Positions 1 to 8,975 of a stretch of 64,000 nucleotides of DNA are shown one piece after another. Position 1 is the stretch's first letter; the number at the start of each line of letters is the position of its first letter. The stretch is taken from positions 62,001-126,000 of the forward strand of contig NZ_BOPF01000025.1 in NCBI RefSeq assembly GCF_016863615.1, written 5' to 3'. A program made the position numbers and the translations under genes. The notes under the pieces were generated by a model. It searched no databases and had not been told where the DNA came from. It saw nothing but the letters and a program-made list of their open reading frames with translations. This DNA is from Virgisporangium aliadipatigenens (GTDB lineage: Bacteria > Actinomycetota > Actinomycetes > Mycobacteriales > Micromonosporaceae).

Positions 1-211
1 TCGACTGCCGGGTCACGAAGACGGCCCGCGCCAGCTCGGAACCGGACAGCCCGGGCCGCTGCCGCAGAACCTCCAGGCAGGCGTACTGCGGAACGGTCAG
101 GTCGAGCGGCCGCAACGCGTGGTCCATCGCGGAGCGCAGAGCGCTGTGCGCCTTCTTCAGCAGGTATCCGACCGACTCGTCGACGGGGCCGGGAACCGGG
201 GCGTGACTCAT
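1..211 (-). CDS. MarR-family transcriptional regulator, partial (3' end beyond left edge)
   Basis: Starting at the ATG at 211-209, the 70 visible codons give the dimerisation helix and the start of a winged helix-turn-helix, with stretches such as LTVPQYACLEVL and LSGSELARAVFVTRQS. The second stretch is the recognition-helix region typical of MarR proteins. The ligand and C-terminal dimer helices lie outside the window. The gene is divergent from a VOC-fold protein, and the 88 bp between them hold several TGACACA half-sites. Autoregulation together with control of the neighbour is therefore likely (inference). The family assignment is confident; the inducer cannot be read. Confidence 0.85.
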   Translation of the reverse strand, partial: MSHAPVPGPVDESVGYLLKKAHSALRSAMDHALRPLDLTVPQYACLEVLRQRPGLSGSELARAVFVTRQS

Positions 212-220
212 GTCAGCAGT

Positions 221-284
221 TTGACACACGTCGGGTTGTGTCAACGTCCTGACACGGGTACGTTTGTGTCAACACACTGACACA
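221..284. promoter_or_regulatory. Operator array between marR-type gene and VOC gene
   Basis: Five related half-sites are visible: TTGACACA (221-228), TGTGTCAA (237-244), TGACAC (250-255), TGTGTCA (265-271) and TGACACA (278-284). The first pair is a perfect inverted repeat with an 8-bp spacer, and the last pair is a perfect inverted repeat with a 6-bp spacer. MarR dimers bind palindromes of this size, so this is the likely target of the adjacent regulator, covering both divergent promoters. Protein binding is inferred. Confidence 0.7.
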
Positions 285-299
285 GACCCGGGAGCAGTC

Positions 300-662
300 A
301 TGGCAGTTATTGGCCCGTCCTTCATCGCCCTGCAGGTGCGCGACCTCGAGAGGGCCGCGGAGTTCTACGAGACGCGGCTCGGGCTCGAGCGTGCCCCGGT
401 CGCCCCGCCGCATGCCGTCGTCTTCGCCACCGAGCCCGCGTTCGCCGTCCGGGAACCGCTGCCCGGCGTGGACCTCGACGCGATCATGCCCGCCCCCGGG
501 GCCGGCATGGTGCTGTGGCTGCGCGCCGACGACCCCCAGGCACTGCACGACAGCCTGGCGTCGAACGGCGTCGAGATCGCGGCGGCGCCGTTCGACGGGC
601 CGTTCGGCCGGACGTTCAGCTTCCGCGACCCCGACGGGTACGTCGTCACCGTGCACGGCTGA
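300..662 (+). CDS. VOC-fold (glyoxalase/bleomycin-resistance superfamily) protein
   Basis: A 120-residue single-module VOC protein. The first beta-alpha unit is visible (FIALQVRDLERAAEFYETRL), and the closing strand carries FSFRDPDGYVVTVHG. VOC proteins are cytosolic metal-dependent isomerases or dioxygenases, or simple ligand or drug binders; the sequence alone does not choose between these. The ATG at 300 is preferred over upstream in-frame codons because GGGAG lies just before it and the domain begins directly afterwards. It is divergent from a MarR regulator with shared operators, which suggests induction by a small molecule or electrophile (inference). Confidence 0.8.
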   Translation: MAVIGPSFIALQVRDLERAAEFYETRLGLERAPVAPPHAVVFATEPAFAVREPLPGVDLDAIMPAPGAGMVLWLRADDPQALHDSLASNGVEIAAAPFDGPFGRTFSFRDPDGYVVTVHG

Positions 663-707
663 GCCCCGCCCCGCAACGGTTTCAGCGCTCGCGGCCCGCG
701 GGAGCGA

Positions 708-1730
708 TCACGCGGCGCCGGCCGCCGCCGTGGACTTCGCCTCCCCGGAAGCCGACCCGGCCGGAGCGGCCGCGACGGTCTGCGCCGCCGGCGACAGCCG
801 CACCGACACCGGCGAGTCGACGTCCAGCCCGAGCGCCAGGAACTCGTTGCGGGTGAGCGTCACGACGACCGGTTGCCCGCCGGAGGCCGGGGCGACCTCC
901 ACCCGGATCTCGAACCCGATGCGCGTGATCCGCGCGACCCTCCCGTGCACGGACGCCGGATCGGCGGAGTCGGTGTGCAGCTGGAGGTCGTGCGGGCGCA
1001 CCAGGTCGTCGCCGAGCTGGGTGACCGGGCCGAGGAAGCGCATGACGAAGTCGTTCGCGGGCTTGTCGTAGAGGTCGTCCGGCGAGCCGATCTGCTCGAT
1101 GCGGCCCTCGTTGATGACCACGATCTCGTCGGCCACCTCCAGCGCCTCCTCCTGGTCGTGCGTGACGAACACGGTCGTCACGTGCACCTCGTCGTGGAGG
1201 CGGCGCAGCCAGTCGCGCAGTTCCTTGCGGACCTTGGCGTCCAGGGCGCCGAACGGCTCGTCGAGCAGGAGCACCGTGGGGCGTACCGCCAGCGCCCGGG
1301 CCAGGGCCATGCGCTGCCGCTGCCCGCCGGAGAGCTGCGCCGGCAGCCGGTCCCCGAACTGCGACAGGTGCACCAGGTCGAGGAGTTCGTCGACGCGCGC
1401 CTTGATCTCGTCCTTGGGCCGCTTGCGGATCTCCAGCCCGAAGGCGACGTTGCGCCGCACCGACATGTGCTTGAACGCCGCGTAGTGCTGGAACACGAAG
1501 CCGACGTTGCGCTTCTGCGGGGGGAGTCCGGTGGCGTCGATGCCCTCGATCTCGACCCGCCCGCTGTCGGCCGTCTCCAGGCCGGCGATGATGCGCAGCA
1601 GCGTGGACTTGCCGCCGCCGGAGGGGCCGAGCAGGGCGGTGAGCCGGCCGGAGGGGATGCTCAACGACACGTCGTCGAGGGCCACGAAGCTCCCGAACCG
1701 CTTCCCGACACCGGAGATCTCAATGCTCAT
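708..1730 (-). CDS. cysA: Sulfate/thiosulfate ABC transporter ATP-binding protein
   Basis: A 340-residue ATPase that powers sulfate import at the cytoplasmic membrane. The Walker A motif is GPSGGGKST (residues 35-43), followed by the signature [15 protein letters not shown], Walker [14 protein letters not shown] and the H-loop [11 protein letters not shown]-terminal TOBE-like regulatory domain follows from about residue 240. The ATG at 1730 overlaps the cysW stop (ATGA), and no coupled start exists further upstream. It is the last gene of the binding protein-cysT-cysW-cysA operon, which is the standard sulfate permease order. The C-terminus ends in an Ala-rich tail. Confidence 0.95.
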   Translation of the reverse strand: MSIEISGVGKRFGSFVALDDVSLSIPSGRLTALLGPSGGGKSTLLRIIAGLETADSGRVEIEGIDATGLPPQKRNVGFVFQHYAAFKHMSVRRNVAFGLEIRKRPKDEIKARVDELLDLVHLSQFGDRLPAQLSGGQRQRMALARALAVRPTVLLLDEPFGALDAKVRKELRDWLRRLHDEVHVTTVFVTHDQEEALEVADEIVVINEGRIEQIGSPDDLYDKPANDFVMRFLGPVTQLGDDLVRPHDLQLHTDSADPASVHGRVARITRIGFEIRVEVAPASGGQPVVVTLTRNEFLALGLDVDSPVSVRLSPAAQTVAAAPAGSASGEAKSTAAAGAA

Positions 1731-2530
1731 TTGACTTGTTCCTTCGGCCGGATGATCGACACGACGACGATGCAGGCGATGGCGATGAGGGCCAGCAGGA
1801 ACGCCGTGGCATAGGCGCCGCCCTTGTCGAAGTTCAGGTACTTCTCCTCGACCACGAGGGTCGCGGTGCGGGTCTCGCCGAGGACGTTCCCGGAGACCAC
1901 CTTGACCGCGCCGAACTCGCCCAGCGACCGGGCCAGGCTGAGCACGACGCCGTAGATGACGCCCCACTTGATCGCCGGCAGGGTGATCCGGCGGAACGTC
2001 TGCACCGGCCCGGCGCCGAGGCTGCGGGCGGCCTGCTCCTGCTCGTCGCCGACCTCCTCGAGCACCGGCACCACCTCGCGGATCACGAGCGGCAGCGCGA
2101 CGAACACCGTCGCCATCACCATGCCCGGCGTCGCGAAGATGACCTGGTAGCCGACGCTCTCCAGGGCCGGCCCGAACCAGCCGGTGCGCCCGTTGTAGAC
2201 CAGCACCAGCGCCAGCCCGACGACGATCGGCGACACCGACAGCGGCATGTCGAGCAGGGCGGACAGCAGCCGCTTGCCGGGGAAGTCGTAGCGCACGAGC
2301 AGCAGCGAGATGCCGACGCCGAAGATCGTGTTGATGATGACGGCCTGGACGCCGACGATCACCGTGAGGCGCAGCGCGTGCGCGGTGTCCGGATCGGTGA
2401 GGATGGCGCTGATGTCCGCGAAGCCGTCGGCGAAGGCGTTCTTGGCGACCAGGAAGACCGGCCACGCCACCAGCAGGAACATGTAGACCACGACGACGAC
2501 GCGGAAGGTCCACTTCAGAGGCTTACCCAC
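1727..2530 (-). CDS. cysW: Sulfate ABC transporter permease CysW
   Basis: A 267-residue inner-membrane permease with about six hydrophobic segments. The ATPase-coupling EAA loop reads [20 protein letters not shown], and the first segment follows a short basic N-terminus ([10 protein letters not shown]). It pairs with CysT to form the sulfate channel. It overlaps cysT by 8 bp and cysA by 4 bp, so the three are translationally coupled. Length and EAA loop match CysW of the SulT family; thiosulfate could also be carried. Confidence 0.93.
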   Translation of the reverse strand: MGKPLKWTFRVVVVVYMFLLVAWPVFLVAKNAFADGFADISAILTDPDTAHALRLTVIVGVQAVIINTIFGVGISLLLVRYDFPGKRLLSALLDMPLSVSPIVVGLALVLVYNGRTGWFGPALESVGYQVIFATPGMVMATVFVALPLVIREVVPVLEEVGDEQEQAARSLGAGPVQTFRRITLPAIKWGVIYGVVLSLARSLGEFGAVKVVSGNVLGETRTATLVVEEKYLNFDKGGAYATAFLLALIAIACIVVVSIIRPKEQVK

Positions 2531-3374
2531 GGCGCACCACCCAGCGCTGAAGGGCGTCGACGGTGACGATGACGATGAACGAGATCACGAGCAGGATCGC
2601 GGCGGTCGCGGCGGCGCTCTCCAGGTTGTCGTTCTCGATGCTGCTGAGGATGCGCACCGAGGTGACCTCGGTGCGCATGGGCAGGTTGCCGGAGAGCAGG
2701 ACGAGCGAGCCGTACTCGCTGACCCCCCGGGCGAAGGAGAGCGCGGCCCCCGCGGCGATCGCCGGGGTCAGGCTGGGCAGGATGATCCGGCGGAACGTCG
2801 TGAAGCGGCTGGCGCCCAGCGACGCGGCGGCCTCCTCGACCTCCCGGTCCAGCTCCGCGAGGACGGGCTGCACGGTGCGCACGACGAACGGCAGCGTCAC
2901 GAACAGGAACGCCAGGAAGACGGCCGGGCGGGTGTTCGCGATGTCGATGCCGAGCGGGCTGTCGCGCCCGTAGAGGGAGAGCAGGACCAGGCCGGCCACG
3001 ATCGTGGGGAGCGCGAACGGCACGTCGATGAGCACCTCGATCACCCGCTGGCCCCAGAAGCGGTCGCGCACCAGGACCCAGGCGATGAGCGTTCCCATGA
3101 AGACGTTGACGACGGTGACCAGGAGCGCGGTGCCGACGGTGAGGCGGATCGAGGCGGCGGTCTGGGCGTTGGTGACCGAGTCCCAGAACGCGCCCCAGCC
3201 GCCCTCGCCGGCGGTGACGATGACGGCGATGAGCGGGATGAGGACGAGCAGGCTGAACCAGAGCATGGCGACGCCGAGGCCCAGCCCGGAGGCGCGGTTC
3301 AGACGGCGGCCGCCCCGGGCCTTGCGGCGCGCGGGAGGCGCCGCAGGTCCCGGGGCGATGGTCGCGGTCGTCAC
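2523..3374 (-). CDS. cysT: Sulfate ABC transporter permease CysT
   Basis: A 283-residue permease with a basic N-terminal extension (about 30 residues rich in Ala, Pro and Arg) before the first transmembrane helix. It carries the EAA loop EVEEAAASLGASRFTTFRRI and the periplasmic stretch RGVSEYGSLVLLSGNLP, which is characteristic of sulfate permeases. It overlaps the upstream binding-protein gene by 4 bp (ATGA) and the downstream cysW by 8 bp. It forms the heteromeric channel with CysW. Confidence 0.93.
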   Translation of the reverse strand: MTTATIAPGPAAPPARRKARGGRRLNRASGLGLGVAMLWFSLLVLIPLIAVIVTAGEGGWGAFWDSVTNAQTAASIRLTVGTALLVTVVNVFMGTLIAWVLVRDRFWGQRVIEVLIDVPFALPTIVAGLVLLSLYGRDSPLGIDIANTRPAVFLAFLFVTLPFVVRTVQPVLAELDREVEEAAASLGASRFTTFRRIILPSLTPAIAAGAALSFARGVSEYGSLVLLSGNLPMRTEVTSVRILSSIENDNLESAAATAAILLVISFIVIVTVDALQRWVVRRG

Positions 3375-4393
3375 TTGGCTTTCCCGGACTCAGCGATGAT
3401 CTTGACGATGATGCCGTTCTTCTCGTCGAAGAACTTCTTCGACAGGGCCGACCAGCTGCCGAAGTCCTTCTCGACGGTGAGCAGCTTCTTCGGTGTCGGG
3501 AACGGGTTGTTCTTGTCCAGCGCGCCCTCGACGCCCTTGGTGTCTACGCCCTCGATCACCGGCCGGAAGCCCTTGAGCGCGAACTGCCGCTGGCCCTTGG
3601 GGCCGAGCACGAAGTCGAGCCACTTCTGGGCCTTCGGGTGGGAGTTCTTGAGGATGGCGCCCGGGTTCTCGATCTTGATCGTGGTGTCCGGGTAGACCCA
3701 GTCCAGCTTCTCGCCGCTCTGCGTGGCGAGGATGGCCTCGTTCTCGTAGGCGAGGAGCACGTCGCCGGTGCCGCCGATGAAGCTCGTGGTGGCGTCGCGG
3801 CCGCTGTTGGGCAGCGAGACGACGTTCGCGAAGAGCTTCTTCACGTACTCGGCGGCCTGCTCGTCGGTGCCGCCGTTGGCCGCGATGTGACCCCACGCCG
3901 CGAGAGCGTTCCAGCGGGCCGCCCCGGAGGAGGCCGGGTTGGGCGTGACGATCCCGATGCCGGGCTTGATCAGGTCGTCCCAGCCCTGGATGTTCTTCGG
4001 GTTGCCCTTGCGCACCGCGAGGACCACGACCGAGGTGGAGACGATGCCCTTGGTGGGGCCGGCGTTCCAGCCCGCGTCGACGAGTCCGGCGTCGACCAGG
4101 CGGGTCACGTCGCTGCTGACCGAGAAGTGCACGTAGTCGGCCTTGAGGCCGTTCTGCACCGCGCGGCTCTGGTCGCCGGAGGCGCCGTAGGAGGTCTTGA
4201 ACTTCACGCCCTTGCCGTCGGAGGTCTTGTTCCACTCCGCGGCGATCGCCTTGTTGGCCTGCTCGGGGACCGCGAAGCCGACGATCGAGATCTCGCCGGC
4301 GTCGCCGCTGCCGGACGCGCTGCCGCCGCCGCAGGCCGTGAGTGCCAGGCCGGCGACCAACGCTAACGCGACCGATGCTCTGGCTCGGTTCAT
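3371..4393 (-). CDS. Sulfate-binding lipoprotein (Sbp/CysP family)
   Basis: A 340-residue extracytoplasmic substrate-binding protein. The signal peptide ends in the lipobox LALTAC, with the lipidated cysteine at residue 21, followed by a Gly/Ser linker. The mature part has the family's sulfate-binding stretches, for example NPASSGAARWNALAAWG and FIGGTGDVLLAYENEA. Length matches the family. It is the first gene of the sulfate operon and is preceded by a 67-bp gap with repeated CCGATCGA boxes. It delivers sulfate or thiosulfate to CysT/CysW. Confidence 0.93.
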   Translation of the reverse strand: MNRARASVALALVAGLALTACGGGSASGSGDAGEISIVGFAVPEQANKAIAAEWNKTSDGKGVKFKTSYGASGDQSRAVQNGLKADYVHFSVSSDVTRLVDAGLVDAGWNAGPTKGIVSTSVVVLAVRKGNPKNIQGWDDLIKPGIGIVTPNPASSGAARWNALAAWGHIAANGGTDEQAAEYVKKLFANVVSLPNSGRDATTSFIGGTGDVLLAYENEAILATQSGEKLDWVYPDTTIKIENPGAILKNSHPKAQKWLDFVLGPKGQRQFALKGFRPVIEGVDTKGVEGALDKNNPFPTPKKLLTVEKDFGSWSALSKKFFDEKNGIIVKIIAESGKAK

Positions 4394-4416
4394 CTACGTC
4401 TCACATCCATACTGAA

Positions 4417-4451
4417 TCGATCGGATATAGCTAGAACGTAGAGTCGATCGG
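4417..4451 (-). promoter_or_regulatory. Promoter/operator region of the sulfate operon with CCGATCGA direct repeats
   Basis: Read on the minus strand, two CCGATCGA boxes (plus-strand TCGATCGG at 4417-4424 and 4444-4451) lie 27 bp apart. The A+T-rich stretch TAGCTATAT between them could serve as a -10 region. Direct repeats flanking a promoter next to an Rrf2 regulator gene suggest an operator (inference). No consensus for this regulator is known to me. Confidence 0.4.
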
Positions 4452-4460
4452 TTGGGTGCG

Positions 4461-4874
4461 TCAACCACCCGTTCGGCCGACCGCGACCAGATCCGCGAGG
4501 CGCACGCCGTCGACCACCCCGGAGACCGCCTCGTCGAGCGAGATCCACACCTCGCGCAGCCCCTGCGCGGTGCCGCCGTACGTGGCGGCCACGGTCGGGC
4601 GGCCGCGCACGGTGGTCAGTTCGCCGTCCATGACGCGCAGGATCTCGCCGAGGCTGATCGCCTCCGCGGCGCGGGCCAGTCCGTAGCCGCCGTCGTTGCC
4701 GCGGTAGCTGAGCACGAGCCCGCCCCGGCGCAGGTCGACCAGGATCGACGTGAGGAAGCCCGCCGGTATCTGTTGGGCCGTGGCGATCTCCGCCGCCCGC
4801 ACGAAGCGCGGGTGTGCCTCGGCGATGACGAGCATCGCCCGCACCGCATAGTCGGTACGCGCGGAAATGTGCAC
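4461..4874 (-). CDS. Rrf2-family transcriptional regulator, cysteine-free
   Basis: Starting at the GTG at 4874, the protein is 137 residues and opens with HISARTDYAVRAMLVIAE, the usual Rrf2 N-terminus. This start is chosen over the upstream ATG at about 4913 because Rrf2 proteins begin at this point and GGGGGC lies about 10 bp before the GTG. A winged helix follows, with the wing at YRGNDGGYGLARAAE. The [2Fe-2S]-binding cysteines of IscR/NsrR are absent, so this resembles the CymR-type branch. Its place directly upstream of the sulfate operon suggests control of sulfur assimilation (inference). Confidence 0.8.
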   Translation of the reverse strand: MHISARTDYAVRAMLVIAEAHPRFVRAAEIATAQQIPAGFLTSILVDLRRGGLVLSYRGNDGGYGLARAAEAISLGEILRVMDGELTTVRGRPTVAATYGGTAQGLREVWISLDEAVSGVVDGVRLADLVAVGRTGG

Positions 4875-4929
4875 AGCGTCGTGCCCCCGATCGCCCCGGG
4901 CCAGATAACACACTTACTAGGTAGGGATA

Positions 4930-6126
4930 CTATGTTCGATCGGGTTGGGCGGCAAGGTTGGCCGGGGACGCCCATCTTCCGAGCACGAACGCCGCGAGCA
5001 GGCCGGCGGCGGCCATGGTGACCGCGGCGGCCCCGAGCGACGCACCCGCCGCGACGGCGCCGATCAGCAGCGGCCCGCCGCCGTTGCCCACGTCGTTGAA
5101 GACCCGCCACACGCCGAGGAACTGCGCGCGTCCCACCGGCGGGGAGACGTCCGCGCCCAGCGTCATCACCAGGCCGGCGCTCAGCCCGTTGCCGATCCCC
5201 ATCAGCAGGCCCACCGCCGCCAGCCCCAGCACGCCGCCGGCCAACGGCACCAGCGCGTGCGCCGCCCCGAGCAACGACATCGCCGGAACGGCCGCGAAGC
5301 GCCGACCACGCCGGTCCATCAGCCTGCCGGCCGGGTAGAACAGCAGCATGTCCACCGCCCCGGACAGCCCGTAGAGCAGGCCGATCGTGGCGGGCGACAG
5401 GCCCAGGCCGGCGCCCCACAGCGGCATGATCGTCTGCCGCGAGGCACGCAGGGCGCCGACCAACAGGATTCCGAGACCCAGCGTGCCGAGCGTCCGGATG
5501 TTCGACCGGATGATGCTCAGCAGGCTCGGGTGCGCAACGCCCGGCGTAGCGGGAGTGTCCTCGGGCGCCTGGGGGAGGAACGCCATCAGCGCGGCGGCGC
5601 CGCCGATCCCGACCAGGGCGACCAGGTACGCGCCGGGCAGGCCCAGGAAGTGCATGGCCCCGGCGCCGAGGAACGGCCCGACGAAGACGCCGATCCGCGA
5701 CACCCCGCCCAGCGTCGACATCGCCCGCGCCCGCAGGTCCGGCCGCACCGCCTCGGTCAGGTAGGCGTGCCGCGCCACCCCCCACGCGGCGCCCGCCACG
5801 CCGAGCGCCACCACCGCCGCGCCGAAGATCCGCAGGTCACCGGCGACCATGCAGGCGACCAGCGCGGGCAGCATGAGGGCGGACGCGCCGATCATCGTGC
5901 GGCGCTCGCCGATGCGCGAGATGAGCACACCGGACGGCACGGCCCCGGCGATCTGGCCGAGGCCGAGCAGTCCCGCGACGACCGCGGCGGTGGCGGCGGA
6001 GGCGCCGAGGTCGATGGCGGACAGGACGATCACCGGGGCGACCGCGCCCATGCCGGTCGAGAAGATCGCGGCCGGCAGGTACACGCCGGGGCCGAGTTGG
6101 CGCAGGGTCAGTCCGTCGGTCGCCAC
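4930..6126 (-). CDS. Major facilitator superfamily transporter
   Basis: A 398-residue membrane protein with about 12 hydrophobic helices. The MFS loop 2-3 signature is degenerate (SGVLISRIGERRTM), and the second half has an equivalent GRLMDRRGRRF. This looks like a drug-efflux type carrier, but the substrate cannot be inferred. It is transcribed toward the Rrf2 gene with a 55-bp gap, so it may share a transcript with the sulfate genes. Its start is 40 bp from the divergent peptidase gene. Confidence 0.85.
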   Translation of the reverse strand: MATDGLTLRQLGPGVYLPAAIFSTGMGAVAPVIVLSAIDLGASAATAAVVAGLLGLGQIAGAVPSGVLISRIGERRTMIGASALMLPALVACMVAGDLRIFGAAVVALGVAGAAWGVARHAYLTEAVRPDLRARAMSTLGGVSRIGVFVGPFLGAGAMHFLGLPGAYLVALVGIGGAAALMAFLPQAPEDTPATPGVAHPSLLSIIRSNIRTLGTLGLGILLVGALRASRQTIMPLWGAGLGLSPATIGLLYGLSGAVDMLLFYPAGRLMDRRGRRFAAVPAMSLLGAAHALVPLAGGVLGLAAVGLLMGIGNGLSAGLVMTLGADVSPPVGRAQFLGVWRVFNDVGNGGGPLLIGAVAAGASLGAAAVTMAAAGLLAAFVLGRWASPANLAAQPDRT

Positions 6127-6154
6127 CCCCGAACCGTAGCGATCTCCCGGTGCC

Positions 6155-6160
6155 TACTGT
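6155..6160 (+). promoter_or_regulatory. -10 box of a probable leaderless transcript (S33 peptidase)
   Basis: TACTGT fits the actinobacterial TANNNT -10 consensus and is followed after exactly 6 bp by the ATG at 6167. No ribosome-binding site is present. This geometry is that of leaderless mRNAs in actinobacteria. Confidence 0.55.
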
Positions 6161-6166
6161 TGGCGG

Positions 6167-7429
6167 ATGATCGCGCATCCGGGGCTTCGCTTCACCGACC
6201 ACACCGTCGAGGTCCCGCTGGACCACCGGTCGCCGGACGCGGGCACCATCGAGATCTTCGCCCGCGAGGTGGTGGCCGCCGACCGGGTCGGCGAGGACCT
6301 GCCGTGGCTGCTGTTCCTGCAGGGCGGGCCGGGCGGCAAGGCGGGCCGGCCGCTGCGCGCCGACAGCTGGCTGGCCCGCGCGACGCGGACGCACCGCGTG
6401 CTGCTGCTGGACCAGCGCGGCACCGGGCGCAGCACCCCGGTCACGGCCCGCACGGTCCGCGGCCGGGACCCCCGCGACCTGGCCGCCTACCTGCGGTTGT
6501 TCCGCGCCGACAGCATCGTCGCCGACGCCGAGATCCTGCGCGAACGACTCAACGCCGGCCGGCCCTGGGACACCCTCGGGCAGAGCTACGGCGGATTCAT
6601 CACGATGACGTACCTGTCGTTCGCGCCGCAGGGGCTGCGCACCTGTTACATCACCGGTGGCCTGCCGGGGCTCACGGCGAGCGCGGACGACGTGTACGCG
6701 CGCACCTATCCCCGGGTCGCGGCGAAGAACGCCGAGTACTACCGGGCGTTCCCCGACGACGTGGCGGCGGTGCGGCGGATCGCCGACCACCTGCGGGACG
6801 AGGACGTGCGGCTGCCGGACGGCGACCGGTTGACCGTGCCGCGGTTGCGGGTGTTGGGCAGCGCGTTCGGGATGAGCTACGGGTACGCGCAGACGCACTG
6901 GCTGCTGGACGAGGCGTGGCACGGGGATTCGTTGTCGGACACCTTTCTGTACGAGGTGATGCGGCTGACCGGGTTCGTGGACCAGCCGCTGTTCGCCCTG
7001 CAGGAGTACTGCTACGGGGCGCCGGGCCTGCCGGCCACGCGCTGGGCCGCCGCGCGGGCGATCGGCACCTATCCGGCGTTCGGGGAGGACGCCACGCCGC
7101 TGCTGTTCACCGGCGAGATGATGTTCCCGTTCATGTTCCGCGAGATCGCCGCGCTGAAGCCGTTCGCCGGGGCGGCCGACATCCTCGCCGAGGTCGACGA
7201 CTGGAGCGCCCTGCTCGACCCCGAACGCCTCGCCGCCAACGACGTGCCGGTGCTCGCCGCCGTCTACGCCGACGACATGTACGTCGACGCGGGGCTCTCC
7301 CTGGAGACCGCCGCCGCCGTCGGCAACGTGCGCGCCTGGGTGACGAACGAGCACGAGCACGACGGGCTGCGCACGGCCGGCGACCAGGTGCTGTCCCATC
7401 TCATGGAGATGGCTTCCGGATTGCGGTAG
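6167..7429 (+). CDS. Proline iminopeptidase-like alpha/beta hydrolase (S33)
   Basis: A 420-residue cytosolic hydrolase that probably removes N-terminal proline from peptides. The oxyanion motif QGGPGGKAGRP (from about residue 48) and the nucleophile elbow GQSYGG are diagnostic of S33 prolyl aminopeptidases. The catalytic histidine lies near the C-terminus in TNEHEHDGLR. The length agrees with the larger bacterial form. It stands alone, divergent from the MFS gene, with a leaderless-type start. Confidence 0.85.
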   Translation: MIAHPGLRFTDHTVEVPLDHRSPDAGTIEIFAREVVAADRVGEDLPWLLFLQGGPGGKAGRPLRADSWLARATRTHRVLLLDQRGTGRSTPVTARTVRGRDPRDLAAYLRLFRADSIVADAEILRERLNAGRPWDTLGQSYGGFITMTYLSFAPQGLRTCYITGGLPGLTASADDVYARTYPRVAAKNAEYYRAFPDDVAAVRRIADHLRDEDVRLPDGDRLTVPRLRVLGSAFGMSYGYAQTHWLLDEAWHGDSLSDTFLYEVMRLTGFVDQPLFALQEYCYGAPGLPATRWAAARAIGTYPAFGEDATPLLFTGEMMFPFMFREIAALKPFAGAADILAEVDDWSALLDPERLAANDVPVLAAVYADDMYVDAGLSLETAAAVGNVRAWVTNEHEHDGLRTAGDQVLSHLMEMASGLR

Positions 7430-7510
7430 GCGCTTCTCGAACTCGTCGGAACTTCTCGGGCACGGCGGGCGACCAATGTCGCAACGCCCGCCGTCGTCCG
7501 AGGAGCCGCG

Positions 7511-8905
7511 ATGTCCGCACCCACCCGTTCCGTGGGTCCCCTGCTGTTGCGGCTGCACTTCTACGCCGGCGTGCTCGTGGCGCCGTTCCTGGTGGTGGCC
7601 GCGGTCACCGGGCTGCTGTTCGTGACGACGCCGCAGCTCGACCGGGCCGTCTACGCCGACGAACTCCGCACCGACGGCCACGGCCCGCGCAAGCCGCTGG
7701 CCGAGCAGGTCGCCGCCGCCGTGGCCGCCCACCCGGAGGGAACCGTCAGCGAGGTGATCCTCCCCGCGGGCGACGACCTCAACACCCGGGTCGTCTTCGC
7801 CGTGGAGTCCCTCGGCGAGAACAACGACACCGTCTACGTCGACCCGTACACCGCGCGGGTCAAGGGCAGCCTCGTCACCTACTACGGCGCCACACCGCTG
7901 AACACCTGGCTCGACGTCCTGCACCGCGACCTGCACCTGGGACCCGTCGGCAACCTCTACTCCGAACTGGCGGCCAGCTGGCTGTGGATCGTGGCGCTGG
8001 GCGGCGTCGTGCTGTGGCTGCGCCGCCAGCGCGGCCGGCTGCGCGCGGCGCTCGTGCCGGACCTGAAGGCGCGCAAGGGCGTGCGGCGTTCCCGCGGCTG
8101 GCACGCGTCGCTCGGCCTGTGGCTCGCGCTCGGCCTGTTCATCATCTCGGCGACCGGCCTGACCTGGTCCAACTACGCCGGCGAGAACTTCGGCGCGGTG
8201 CAGGACGCGCTGAACGGCAGCGCCCCGGCCGTGTCGACCGCGGCCGCCCCGGACAGCGGCGGCGGTGGGCACCACGGCTCGGCCGGCGCGGCGCGGCCGG
8301 CCGACCTGACGCTGCTCGATCCGGTGGTGGCGACCGCCCGGGCCGCCGGTCTGGACGGCACCGTCATCGTGACCCCGCCGGCGGAACCCGGCACGGCGTG
8401 GACCGTGGGCCAGGACAGCGCGCCGTTCGGCTTCGACGTCGTCGCGGTCGCCCCGGACGGGAAGACGGTCACCGACCGGGTGGACTTCGCCGACTGGCCG
8501 CTGCTGGCCAAGCTCACCAAGCTCGGCATCTACGCGCACATGGGCATCCTGTTCGGACTGCCGAACCAGCTCGTGCTGGGCGCGCTCGCCCTCGGCCTGC
8601 TGACCGTCATCTTCTGGGGCTACCGGATGTGGTGGCAGCGGCGCCCGACGCGGGCCGGCCGTTCGGCGCCGTTCGGGACGGCACCGGCGCGGGCGGCCTG
8701 GCGGCAGCTGCCCACCTGGGCGATCGTGGTCGGTGTGCCGCTGGTCGTGGCGCTCGGGTACGCGCTGCCGCTGTTCGGGCTCTCGCTGGTCGGGTTTCTC
8801 CTGACGGATCTGGTGATCGGTGCGCTCCAGGGGCGGCGCGTGGCGGCGATCGCGCCCGCTTCCCCGGTCCCCCTGGACAGCCCGTCGGAAGAGGCCAAGG
8901 TCTGA
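7511..8905 (+). CDS. PepSY-associated transmembrane protein
   Basis: A 464-residue membrane protein with four strong hydrophobic segments: near residues 10-37, about 157-175, about 195-220, and two close together in the C-terminal 120 residues. Large extracytoplasmic PepSY-type regions lie between them (YVDPYTARVKGSLVTYYG). The stretch DVLHRDLHLGPVGNLYSELAASWLWI is typical of PF03929 proteins, which are often metal- or siderophore-linked. A His-containing loop (GGGGHHGS) sits in the central domain. It precedes a YcnI-like gene by 70 bp, which suggests a role in copper or iron handling at the membrane (inference). Confidence 0.85.
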   Translation: MSAPTRSVGPLLLRLHFYAGVLVAPFLVVAAVTGLLFVTTPQLDRAVYADELRTDGHGPRKPLAEQVAAAVAAHPEGTVSEVILPAGDDLNTRVVFAVESLGENNDTVYVDPYTARVKGSLVTYYGATPLNTWLDVLHRDLHLGPVGNLYSELAASWLWIVALGGVVLWLRRQRGRLRAALVPDLKARKGVRRSRGWHASLGLWLALGLFIISATGLTWSNYAGENFGAVQDALNGSAPAVSTAAAPDSGGGGHHGSAGAARPADLTLLDPVVATARAAGLDGTVIVTPPAEPGTAWTVGQDSAPFGFDVVAVAPDGKTVTDRVDFADWPLLAKLTKLGIYAHMGILFGLPNQLVLGALALGLLTVIFWGYRMWWQRRPTRAGRSAPFGTAPARAAWRQLPTWAIVVGVPLVVALGYALPLFGLSLVGFLLTDLVIGALQGRRVAAIAPASPVPLDSPSEEAKV

Positions 8906-8975
8906 CGGAACCAAACGGCGGCCCGGAACGACTACTGGTCGAACCCCGCAGTCTCATTCGAGGACAATTGCCATT

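Noticed and set aside
708-2513. Apparent fusion of CysW-region sequence with CysA in one frame
   Set aside because: The N-terminal 260 residues are a shadow of cysW in another frame. CysA begins at 1730 with the ATGA overlap. Similar false extensions precede the genes at 26247, 27377, 36548, 44718, 46631 and 55543.
4935-4950. Third TCGATCGG-like box near the Rrf2 gene, similar to those before the sulfate operon
   Set aside because: It lies within the last codons of the MFS gene (Gln-Pro-Asp-Arg), so coding alone can explain it; kept only as a hint.
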